From assembly GCA_012800665.1 (NCBI GenBank), contig JAAZIW010000090.1, positions 1-8,578 of the forward strand: DNA of 8,578 bases, in the 5' to 3' direction. Below the pieces are notes generated by a model. It was given only the letters and a program-made list of their open reading frames with translations. It was not told the DNA's origin and searched no databases. The stretch is from Rikenellaceae bacterium. Lineage in GTDB: Bacteria; Bacteroidota; Bacteroidia; Bacteroidales; UBA932. Shown in pieces: positions 1-6,224 of the stretch; positions within the stretch are counted from its first letter, which is position 1, and every line of letters starts with the position of its first letter. The position numbers and the translations under genes are program-made.

Positions 1-2429
1 ATCGCTTCGCGCTGATAATTCATCACATCGTCATATTCAAGAAGGCGCTTACGTATGCCGAAGTTGTTTTCCTCTACCTTCTTTTGCGCTCTCTCGATGG
101 CGCCTGAAAGCATGCTGCTTTCGAGGGTTTCATTTTCCTTCATGCCGAGACGGTCAACTACCGAAGCAATCCTTTCGCTGCCGAAAAGGCGCATAAGGTC
201 GTCTTCCAGGGAGATGAAGAATACGCTGGAGCCGGGGTCGCCCTGACGTCCGGCACGACCGCGCAGCTGGCGGTCCACTCGGCGTGAATCGTGGCGCTCA
301 GTACCGACAATGGCAAGTCCCCCCGCCTTTATAACTTCCGGAGAGAGCTTGATGTCAGTACCGCGGCCAGCCATATTGGTGGCAATGGTCACACTGCTGC
401 TTTGGCCTGCCTGGCCAACGATTTCGGCCTCACGGGCATGCTCTTTGGCGTTGAGCACATTGTGCTTTATTCCGCGCATACGCAGCATCCGGCTCAGAAG
501 CTCGGAGGTTTCCACATCGGTGGTACCCACAAGTACGGGACGGCCTGCATCGCGCAGCTGCATGATACGCTCGATAACAGCAGTGAACTTGGCTTTTTTG
601 GTTTTATAAATAAGGTCGTCCTGATCGTCCCTTATTATCGGGCGGTTGGTGGGGATGACCATTACATCTAACTTATATATGCTCCAGAACTCACCGGCTT
701 CGGTTTCGGCAGTACCTGTCATACCCGAAAGCTTGTGATACATACGGAAATAATTCTGAAGCGTGATTGTGGCGAAAGTCTGCGTAGCGGCCTCCACCTT
801 TACATTTTCTTTGGCTTCAACAGCCTGATGCAAACCATCGCTCCATCTGCGGCCTTCCATCACGCGGCCCGTCTGCTCATCCACAATCTTGATTTTGCCG
901 TCAACAATGATGTAGTCTACATCTTTCTCGAACTGAGTATAGGCTTTAAGAAGCTGATTTACAGTATGGATACGCTCGCTCTTCAGGGAGAAGTCCTCCA
1001 TAAGGGCATCTTTTTGATGCCGTTTCTCTTCAGGGCTTAAACCGGCTTGCTCCATGGCGGCAATCTTGCTTCCCACATCCGGAATGATGAAAAAGTTTTC
1101 ATCCCCCACGCTCTTTGCCAGCACATCATTGCCCTTATCGGTCATATCCACCGAATTAAGCTGCTCATTTATAACGAAATACAAGGGGTCGGTAATCACC
1201 GGCATCTCTCTTTCGTTGTCCTGAATATAATAGTTTTCGGTTTTTTGAAGGATTACCTTCATGCCTGGTTCACTGAGATATTTGATGAGAGGCTGATATT
1301 TGGGGAGACCCTTATGCGCACGGAAGAGTAGTTTTCCGCCCTCCTGCTCATCGCCTTCAGCGATTTTCTTTTTTGCCTCGTTTAGAATCTGATTGACTAA
1401 GGAACGCTGGGCCTGATAAAGTCTTTCCACATAGGGGCGGTATTCCAGGAATTGGTCATCCGATTCGGTTTTGGCGGTGGGACCGCTGATGATAAGAGGA
1501 GTACGGGCATCGTCGATGAGCACGGAGTCCACCTCGTCCACTATGGCATAATGGTGCTTCCGCTGAACAAGGTCTTCGGAAGATACGGCCATATTGTCGC
1601 GGAGATAATCGAAGCCGAATTCGTTGTTGGTGCCGAAGGTTATGTCGCAGTTATAAGCATTGCGACGGGCATCGGAATTGGGCTCGTGCTTGTCGATGCA
1701 GTCTACCGAAAGGCCGTGGAACTGATACAGAGGACCCATCCACTCGCTGTCTCGCTTGCTCAAATAGTCGTTCACGGTTACTATATGAACGCCCTTGCCG
1801 GCAAGTGCATTAAGGAATACGGGCAGAGTTGCCACGAGGGTTTTGCCTTCACCTGTGCTCATTTCTGCAATCCTGCCTTGATGCAAAGCGATGCCGCCGA
1901 TAAGTTGAACATCATAATGCACCATGTCCCAAGTGATTTTGTTGCCGCCGGCAACCCAGCTCTTGTGCCAGACGGCTTTGTCGCCTTCTATGCTTACAAA
2001 GTCGTGACTGATGCTGAGCTCTTTGTCGAATTCGCTTGCCTTGACTACAACATCGCCGTCATTCAAACGACGGGCAGTGGACTTCATTATTGAAAAGGCT
2101 TCAGGAAGTATCTCGTTAAGCGCCTTTTCTATGGCATCGTCCTCGTCTTTGACAAGTTTGTCCAACTCGGTGACAAGCGCCTCTTTCTGGTCTATTGAAA
2201 TATCTTCATTCAATTGAGCCCTGATTTCCATGCGCCTGTCCTCGAAAGGTTTTTCAACCTCTCGCATATGTTCACGCAAAGCAGCCGAATGGGCGCGAAG
2301 CTCATCATTCGACAATTTGTCAATTTCGTCGTATTTTTTAAGTGTCTTATCCAGCACCGGCTTGATCGCGCGATAATCGCGGTCCGCCTTGGAGCCGAAA
2401 AGGCTTCTTAGAAAGTTGTTGAATCCCAT
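1..2429 (-). CDS. secA: Preprotein translocase ATPase SecA (3' end beyond window)
   Basis: SecA is the cytoplasmic motor ATPase that pushes unfolded preproteins through the SecYEG channel. The frame is open for 809 codons from the ATG at 2429 and runs off the window in the sequence NYQREA. Visible motifs are Walker A (STGEGKT, about residues 191-197), the SecA signature GTNNEFGFDYLRDN, Walker B DEVD (298-301) followed by LIDDARTPLIISG, helicase motif V with NMAGRGTDI (GRGTD at 688-692), and motif VI QLRGRAGRQG (721-730). Walker A lies nearly 90 residues later than in E. coli SecA, which fits the charged helical N-terminal insertion of Bacteroidetes SecA. By comparison with family lengths near 1,100, roughly 250-300 C-terminal residues (part of the scaffold and wing region) lie outside. 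The spots I translated are in one frame with no frameshift. The start MGFNNFLRSLFG is typical of the family. No Shine-Dalgarno precedes it; the leader is AT-rich, and a promoter candidate ends about 22 bases upstream. Confidence 0.98.
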   Translation of the reverse strand, partial: MGFNNFLRSLFGSKADRDYRAIKPVLDKTLKKYDEIDKLSNDELRAHSAALREHMREVEKPFEDRRMEIRAQLNEDISIDQKEALVTELDKLVKDEDDAIEKALNEILPEAFSIMKSTARRLNDGDVVVKASEFDKELSISHDFVSIEGDKAVWHKSWVAGGNKITWDMVHYDVQLIGGIALHQGRIAEMSTGEGKTLVATLPVFLNALAGKGVHIVTVNDYLSKRDSEWMGPLYQFHGLSVDCIDKHEPNSDARRNAYNCDITFGTNNEFGFDYLRDNMAVSSEDLVQRKHHYAIVDEVDSVLIDDARTPLIISGPTAKTESDDQFLEYRPYVERLYQAQRSLVNQILNEAKKKIAEGDEQEGGKLLFRAHKGLPKYQPLIKYLSEPGMKVILQKTENYYIQDNEREMPVITDPLYFVINEQLNSVDMTDKGNDVLAKSVGDENFFIIPDVGSKIAAMEQAGLSPEEKRHQKDALMEDFSLKSERIHTVNQLLKAYTQFEKDVDYIIVDGKIKIVDEQTGRVMEGRRWSDGLHQAVEAKENVKVEAATQTFATITLQNYFRMYHKLSGMTGTAETEAGEFWSIYKLDVMVIPTNRPIIRDDQDDLIYKTKKAKFTAVIERIMQLRDAGRPVLVGTTDVETSELLSRMLRMRGIKHNVLNAKEHAREAEIVGQAGQSSSVTIATNMAGRGTDIKLSPEVIKAGGLAIVGTERHDSRRVDRQLRGRAGRQGDPGSSVFFISLEDDLMRLFGSERIASVVDRLGMKENETLESSMLSGAIERAQKKVEENNFGIRKRLLEYDDVMNYQREA

Positions 2430-2450
2430 TTTTAATAATTGTATAACTTA

Positions 2451-2480
2451 CAAAGTTAACGAATTATTGCTGAATGCAAA
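2451..2480 (-). promoter_or_regulatory. Candidate Bacteroidetes-type promoter for secA
   Basis: Read on the minus strand, TTTG (2480-2477) is followed after 18 bases by TAACTTTG (2458-2451). This matches the Bacteroidetes -7 consensus TAnnTTTG exactly, and the upstream element matches the -33 TTTG; the spacing is slightly short of the usual 19-21. Transcription would begin near 2445, giving secA a leader of only about 15 bases. The call rests on consensus match and position alone. Confidence 0.6.
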
Positions 2481-2497
2481 AATTTTGCCTATCTTTG
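2466..2497 (+). promoter_or_regulatory. Candidate Bacteroidetes-type promoter for tRNA-Gly
   Basis: TATCTTTG at 2490-2497 matches the -7 consensus TAnnTTTG exactly. ATTG at 2466-2469, 20 bases upstream, is a three-of-four match to the -33 TTTG. It points toward the tRNA and would start transcription near 2504, leaving a 5' leader of about 88 bases to be removed by RNase P. I saw no better promoter closer to the tRNA. It overlaps the oppositely directed secA promoter candidate. Confidence 0.5.
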
Positions 2498-2591
2498 TTT
2501 TACGAAAAATTTGAGGCCAAAAAACCAAGTGCAGAAGAATTCATTCTTATGCCGAGGTCAGCCAAAAAAACCGATTTTTTCGTAGAAAAAA
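2498..2591 (+). other. Untranslated leader of the tRNA gene, rich in A/T tracts
   Basis: This stretch between the promoter candidate and the tRNA has no credible gene. It holds a small inverted repeat (AAGAAT at 2535-2540, ATTCTT at 2543-2548). It also holds three homopolymer tracts, A at 2564-2570, T at 2575-2580 and A at 2586-2591, whose centres are about 10.5-11 bases apart, close to the helical repeat. The last tract directly abuts the first base of the mature tRNA. Any role in DNA curvature or RNA processing is inference. Confidence 0.35.
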
Positions 2592-2664
2592 GCGGAATTA
2601 GCTCAGTTGGTAGAGCGTTGGCTTCCCAAGCCGAAGGTCGCGAGTCCGAGTCTCGTATTCCGCT
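2592..2664 (+). tRNA. trnG: tRNA-Gly, anticodon CCC
   Basis: The 73 bases fold into a complete cloverleaf and would decode GGG glycine codons. The acceptor stem has seven perfect pairs (2592-2598 with 2657-2663). The D stem GCTC/GAGC encloses AGTTGGTA with G18 and G19. The anticodon stem TTGGC/GCCGA (one T-G pair) carries the loop TTCCCAA, anticodon CCC at 2625-2627. The variable loop is five bases, and the T stem GCGAG/CTCGT closes the loop TCCGAGT. The discriminator at 2664 is T, as expected for bacterial glycine tRNA. CCA is not encoded. The oddity is the T loop: position 55 (base 2646) is C where elongator tRNAs almost always have T, later pseudouridine. The gene stands alone, divergent from secA, with a hairpin eight bases downstream. 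Confidence 0.93.
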
Positions 2665-2671
2665 CATACAA

Positions 2672-2701
2672 CAAGCGCCACCTATAAAAGGGCGGCGCTT
2701 G
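2672..2701. terminator. Hairpin, probable bidirectional terminator
   Basis: CAAGCGCC (2672-2679) pairs perfectly over eight bases with GGCGCTTG (2694-2701). Inside, CCT and AGG can add three more pairs around ATAAA. It lies between the 3' end of the tRNA and the stop codon of the beta-barrel gene coming from the other side, so it can end both transcripts. The downstream T-tracts are weak on both sides (ATTATTT on plus, TTGTTGT on minus), so efficiency is uncertain. Confidence 0.65.
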
Positions 2702-2718
2702 ATTATTTACCACAGATT

Positions 2719-3330
2719 CTACCAATAGAAGCCGACTGTGAAAACGAGGGTGTGAACAAGCCTTGGCTCGGCGGGGGCGGTGGCAGCGTTACCGCTTGTT
2801 ACAGTTTTGGGATCGGTGTAAAAGCGCCCCACCTGAATATTGTCGGAGAATGTTAGGGAAAGACCGATTTGGGAGTTTAAAGCCACCGTGGCTCCAATCG
2901 AAGGCGCTACGAATATGCCGTGCTGACGGGTGCTGTCGCCCCTTGCGAAATTCCGGTACGGTCCGTTATTATAAGTTGTAAAAGGAGAATAGCCCAATTT
3001 GAGTCCGGCGGACGGAGTCCATACATCGGGGTTCAAATAGGCGCGGAAGTCGGCAAAGAAATCATACATGGCGGTCTGGAACATATTGAGCCGATTAAGG
3101 GCCGCGCCTGCGCCCAAAAAGAAGTGCGGGCCGAACTGCCAACCTTGGGTGGTGGACACTATAACCGCTGCATCGCCGTAATAACCCACACCAGGACCGC
3201 CGCCAACTTCAATCATACCGCGATAACCGCTATGAAGCCTTTTTTCGGCCCTCTGGGCGTTTGCCCTATTGCAAACACCCAGCGCCGAAGCAATAAATAT
3301 TAAAGAAATGATAAATTTTCTAAAACACAT
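2719..3330 (-). CDS. Outer-membrane beta-barrel protein (porin-like family)
   Basis: This 203-residue protein has a clear Sec signal peptide: Cys-Phe-Arg-Lys, then a hydrophobic stretch over about residues 6-19, then ANA followed by Gln26 as a likely signal peptidase I site. The mature part has alternating hydrophobic and polar residues and many Gly and aromatic residues (GGGPGVGYYG near 43-52, FFLGAGAALN near 70-79, KLGYSP near 111-116), as in small eight-stranded barrels. It ends in the aromatic-rich strand VFTVGFYW, a C-terminal signature of barrels inserted by the BAM complex. Similar proteins are common in Bacteroidales, usually without known function. Translation starts at ATG 3330 with no visible Shine-Dalgarno. 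It lies 31 bases after the 952-residue lipoprotein gene with no recognisable promoter between, so it is probably the last gene of that transcript, and a hairpin follows 17 bases past its TAG stop. Whether it takes part in surface assembly of the lipoproteins is speculation. The barrel call is firm; the function is unknown. Confidence 0.85.
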   Translation of the reverse strand: MCFRKFIISLIFIASALGVCNRANAQRAEKRLHSGYRGMIEVGGGPGVGYYGDAAVIVSTTQGWQFGPHFFLGAGAALNRLNMFQTAMYDFFADFRAYLNPDVWTPSAGLKLGYSPFTTYNNGPYRNFARGDSTRQHGIFVAPSIGATVALNSQIGLSLTFSDNIQVGRFYTDPKTVTSGNAATAPAEPRLVHTLVFTVGFYW

Positions 3331-3361
3331 AAAACATTATCGCGTGAAATTGAAATTATTG

Positions 3362-6220
3362 TTAGTAGAAATTAAGTTGAGTAGTACTGTTGGAAATCAG
3401 ATCACTCACTGTCCCGCTCGCAGTATAAATATTATTCCAATATCTAAATGCAAAATACAAAGAGGAAGTGTTGGTAATGCCATCGGAGTCGGAGATTGGT
3501 ATTACCAACTGAGACTGATTAAATGATTGATTGTTTGTAGTATAATTTAAAACGTAATTTTGAAAACTTCCACCGGAATAAACGATTGATGACTGATCTA
3601 TATATACATAAATATCTGAATTTCTCATTTTGCTTGTTCCATTCCTTCTATGACTCAGGGTATTTGCCGGTATCCTTATCTCCCTCAGCTTGGTGTCCTT
3701 TTCGGTGGTGGTATAGCCCGAAGCGGCAAGTTCCACTGAAATACTTTGTCCATAGGAAGAGGTGATATTGAAAGTCTGATTCTGCTGGGAATTACCAGTG
3801 GTGAATATATACCTCTTGGAGCCGTCCGGACCATCTGAAGTCTGGCTGAAACGGGCATCCGCCGCAGTATCTATGATGCCTCCGGAAACAGAAACTATAA
3901 CGTTTGTGCCTATCGCCCCGGTATTATAATTGAAATAATATCCCACCTGGTTTTCACCTACATTCTCGCGGCCGCTGATTACAAATCCATATCCGTTGAA
4001 GTCAAGGCCTATCGCCTTACGGCTTGCAGCAAGAGATGCATTTATAAATTGGTGGGAGGACAATTCCGCATTCACATCTGATGTTTCGGATGTTGTTATA
4101 AGGTGCACACTATGGACACCGGCTGTAGTGCTGTTAAGCTCATACCTGCTCTTGCCTCCCGTAATAACCAAGTTGGAGAGGTCATCCGGATAATCCGGGT
4201 CGAGCATAAGATTGGTAAGAGTCAGATAAACATCCTCCGTTGCATTCTTATCCATTGTGAATCGGAAAATCACCTTCTTTTCTTCTCCCTCGGCAACCTT
4301 GTAATTTTTGACATTGCTGCCTTCATAGGAAAGATTGGTGAAATGCCCTGGATCGTAATTGTCCAAATAAACCGAATTGGTATTGAAGTATGGGTTGGCC
4401 ACATAAATATTGCATGCGCTTAATGCTATATTGCTCTTCAAGCCTGCTTCCAAATAAACCTTATCCAAACCCTCCTCTTCTGCAGCAAGCACCAATGCAG
4501 CATAGGTAGCCCTATCAATGGTTTTTACATATTGGAAAGTCCTTCTTCCGCCATAGGAGCTGATTATAGAGGGGCCTGTCACCACCGGAAGATAATCATC
4601 AACCTGAGGAGAAACACTCAATTTATCGGACTCTATTTTAAGATTGAGCGGGAAAATGGATGACGGAAGACCCTTGGGTATGCCGATTATTAGTGTCGTT
4701 TCCTCTCCAACATTCTTCAAGATAGACGGGGGGACAAGCTCCAGAGTCATATTTTGGGGTCCCATGAGCGAAACCTTAACGCCTCTGCTCAAGGTACCGC
4801 CGGTAATCGTCATTATTTGATCTTGTTTCAGCGGCCCGGGTGCAGACACCACATAGGTGACTGTTCCCCAACCTCCCAAGCCATCGACATTGGTGCCGTC
4901 GTCGAGACTGGTAATAGTGGCGCTGGTTACTACGGAGCCCGTGCCTTTATCGATGGTCACCATGTTGTTTTTGTTTACACCGTCTTCGACATATCTGAAT
5001 TTAACCGTATATGTTCCGGCGCTTACATAAGTAACAGAAGTATATTCCACAAAGATGGAAAAATCACCGTCCTGATAGGAAAGCAGCTCCTGAATAATAT
5101 CTGAGCTTATGTCTATAGAGCTGAGATTCGCTTCTGCGCCTTCGGGTGTATCGCTGCCGATCTGCTCCACTCCCGTAATTACGATATCATATTGCATATT
5201 ACGGAAGAAAGTCGCTACCGAACTGCTGTCCAAGATATTGATTCTGTAATAACGGTTATCGTGAACCACATCATTCTCGTCCGTATAAGTTCCCTTCATT
5301 AAAATATGTAGAGGCTTATCGGTCTTGGAATAGGACGGTCGCTCATAAATATAGGCGAATGCACCGGATGCAAATGATTGAGAAGCAAAAGTTTCCGTTG
5401 TGGGGATACTCTCATCCAAAGCAACCGAAGCCGGCATATAACCCGGATATTGAGCCTTGAGACCGGCATAGTCGTAAGTCTCAAAATCACTTAAAAAGGA
5501 ATAATTCTCGTGATTATACGGAGCTATCGAGCCCGCCATAGGCTCATTGATCAACACAAAGCCCGAAAGAGTAAAATTATCACACAGCTCTTCGTCCACC
5601 CTCACGGTGAGTTTGGCAAAGTTGCGAACCATAGGAATATGTGTGAGGTCATTCTCCGAGGCAAAATTTGCAGGCAGCTGAACTATCCCTTGTTCGTTGA
5701 AAACATCCTTGTCATAAGGTATCCCGTTTTCCAAAACCCTCATCTGCCAATATCCGTCTTCCTTGGAACTGCCTTTGGATGTAATCAGCGAACTCATGAC
5801 GGTAGCCTCGTTTCCGAAGGGGATTGTTGCAGGACCGTTGGCAATGAAGTGCAGGATGCACTTTTCTTCGGAAAGAGGAAGCGATACCGAATACGAATAA
5901 TCCGTATGCGTAACCTGCTCTCCGCCTATTGTTTCGGTATGCTCGAAAGAATCTTCGTTAATGGTTGCCAGATTGTATTCTTTCAAATATGCCGATGTGC
6001 CGTCTTTGGGTGTAACGAAAACAGCAACATGTATATCTTGAATGTCAGGAACCTCGCCAAGAACTCCTTTTGTCACCGGTGGCCTGTTGACACCGAAAGT
6101 AAGCGTAACATGGTCATCGAGAGGCTTGGGAGGAGCTTCCGGTCCAATCTCTTTGGTGCAAGAGAGGGCGGCAAACAAAAGAACCTGTATTGCTAAAAAT
6201 AATTTCTTCATGTCTTTCAT
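3362..6220 (-). CDS. Very large fimbrillin-type (FimA/Mfa-like, DUF4906-like) surface lipoprotein
   Basis: This 952-residue protein begins with a lipoprotein signal: Lys-Lys, a hydrophobic run, and lipobox ALSC with Cys21 as the lipidated residue. Residues about 35-360 resemble the fimbrillin domain. They show an early VTLTFGV strand, TKG near 50-52, a strand IHVAVFV near 63-69, the motif IPMVRNFAKLTVRV (195-208), AYIYERP (289-295) and YYRINIL to RNMQYDIVITGVEQIG (324-355). From about 385 to the end it is rich in Ser, Thr, Asn and Gly and looks like successive beta-sandwich domains, including IPKGLPSSIFPLNLKIES (514-531), a segment I associate with DUF4906-type Bacteroidales proteins. FimA and Mfa1 are near 350-560 residues, so this is too long for a simple stalk pilin; an anchor, tip or stand-alone adhesin role is inferred. 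The start is four bases after the previous stop, which suggests translational coupling; Met4 is an alternative start and gives the same lipoprotein. The last 300 bases are strikingly AT-rich. Confidence 0.8.
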   Translation of the reverse strand: MKDMKKLFLAIQVLLFAALSCTKEIGPEAPPKPLDDHVTLTFGVNRPPVTKGVLGEVPDIQDIHVAVFVTPKDGTSAYLKEYNLATINEDSFEHTETIGGEQVTHTDYSYSVSLPLSEEKCILHFIANGPATIPFGNEATVMSSLITSKGSSKEDGYWQMRVLENGIPYDKDVFNEQGIVQLPANFASENDLTHIPMVRNFAKLTVRVDEELCDNFTLSGFVLINEPMAGSIAPYNHENYSFLSDFETYDYAGLKAQYPGYMPASVALDESIPTTETFASQSFASGAFAYIYERPSYSKTDKPLHILMKGTYTDENDVVHDNRYYRINILDSSSVATFFRNMQYDIVITGVEQIGSDTPEGAEANLSSIDISSDIIQELLSYQDGDFSIFVEYTSVTYVSAGTYTVKFRYVEDGVNKNNMVTIDKGTGSVVTSATITSLDDGTNVDGLGGWGTVTYVVSAPGPLKQDQIMTITGGTLSRGVKVSLMGPQNMTLELVPPSILKNVGEETTLIIGIPKGLPSSIFPLNLKIESDKLSVSPQVDDYLPVVTGPSIISSYGGRRTFQYVKTIDRATYAALVLAAEEEGLDKVYLEAGLKSNIALSACNIYVANPYFNTNSVYLDNYDPGHFTNLSYEGSNVKNYKVAEGEEKKVIFRFTMDKNATEDVYLTLTNLMLDPDYPDDLSNLVITGGKSRYELNSTTAGVHSVHLITTSETSDVNAELSSHQFINASLAASRKAIGLDFNGYGFVISGRENVGENQVGYYFNYNTGAIGTNVIVSVSGGIIDTAADARFSQTSDGPDGSKRYIFTTGNSQQNQTFNITSSYGQSISVELAASGYTTTEKDTKLREIRIPANTLSHRRNGTSKMRNSDIYVYIDQSSIVYSGGSFQNYVLNYTTNNQSFNQSQLVIPISDSDGITNTSSLYFAFRYWNNIYTASGTVSDLISNSTTQLNFY

Positions 6221-6224
6221 CTCT

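Noticed and set aside
1452..2093. Long open frame on the plus strand (213 codons) across secA
   Set aside because: It is antisense to the Walker A/B region of an intact secA, shows no family features, and its existence follows from codon bias of the real gene.
1..2429. secA as a truncated pseudogene
   Set aside because: The frame is open up to the first base of the window and all checked motifs are intact; the missing end is a window edge effect.
2535..2548. Inverted repeat AAGAAT-TC-ATTCTT as an operator
   Set aside because: It is short, AT-rich and unique in the window, so chance is a sufficient explanation.
2592..2664. tRNA-Gly 3' end as an integration site for a mobile element
   Set aside because: I saw no integrase and no direct repeat of the tRNA 3' end elsewhere in the window; an element ending outside the window cannot be excluded but is not supported.
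2474..2728. Possible small protein of 84 residues on the plus strand
   Set aside because: The frame runs through the whole tRNA gene and the terminator hairpin, and has no ribosome binding site.
3268..3276. LGVC in the beta-barrel protein signal as a lipobox
   Set aside because: Val immediately before the cysteine is atypical, the following ANA-Gln is a better signal peptidase I site, and the rest is a transmembrane barrel.
5510..6196. Open frame of 228 codons on the plus strand
   Set aside because: It lies wholly antisense to the N-terminal domain of the 952-residue lipoprotein, whose lipobox and fimbrillin motifs are convincing; the opposite reading is rich in Cys, Arg and His with no recognisable domain.
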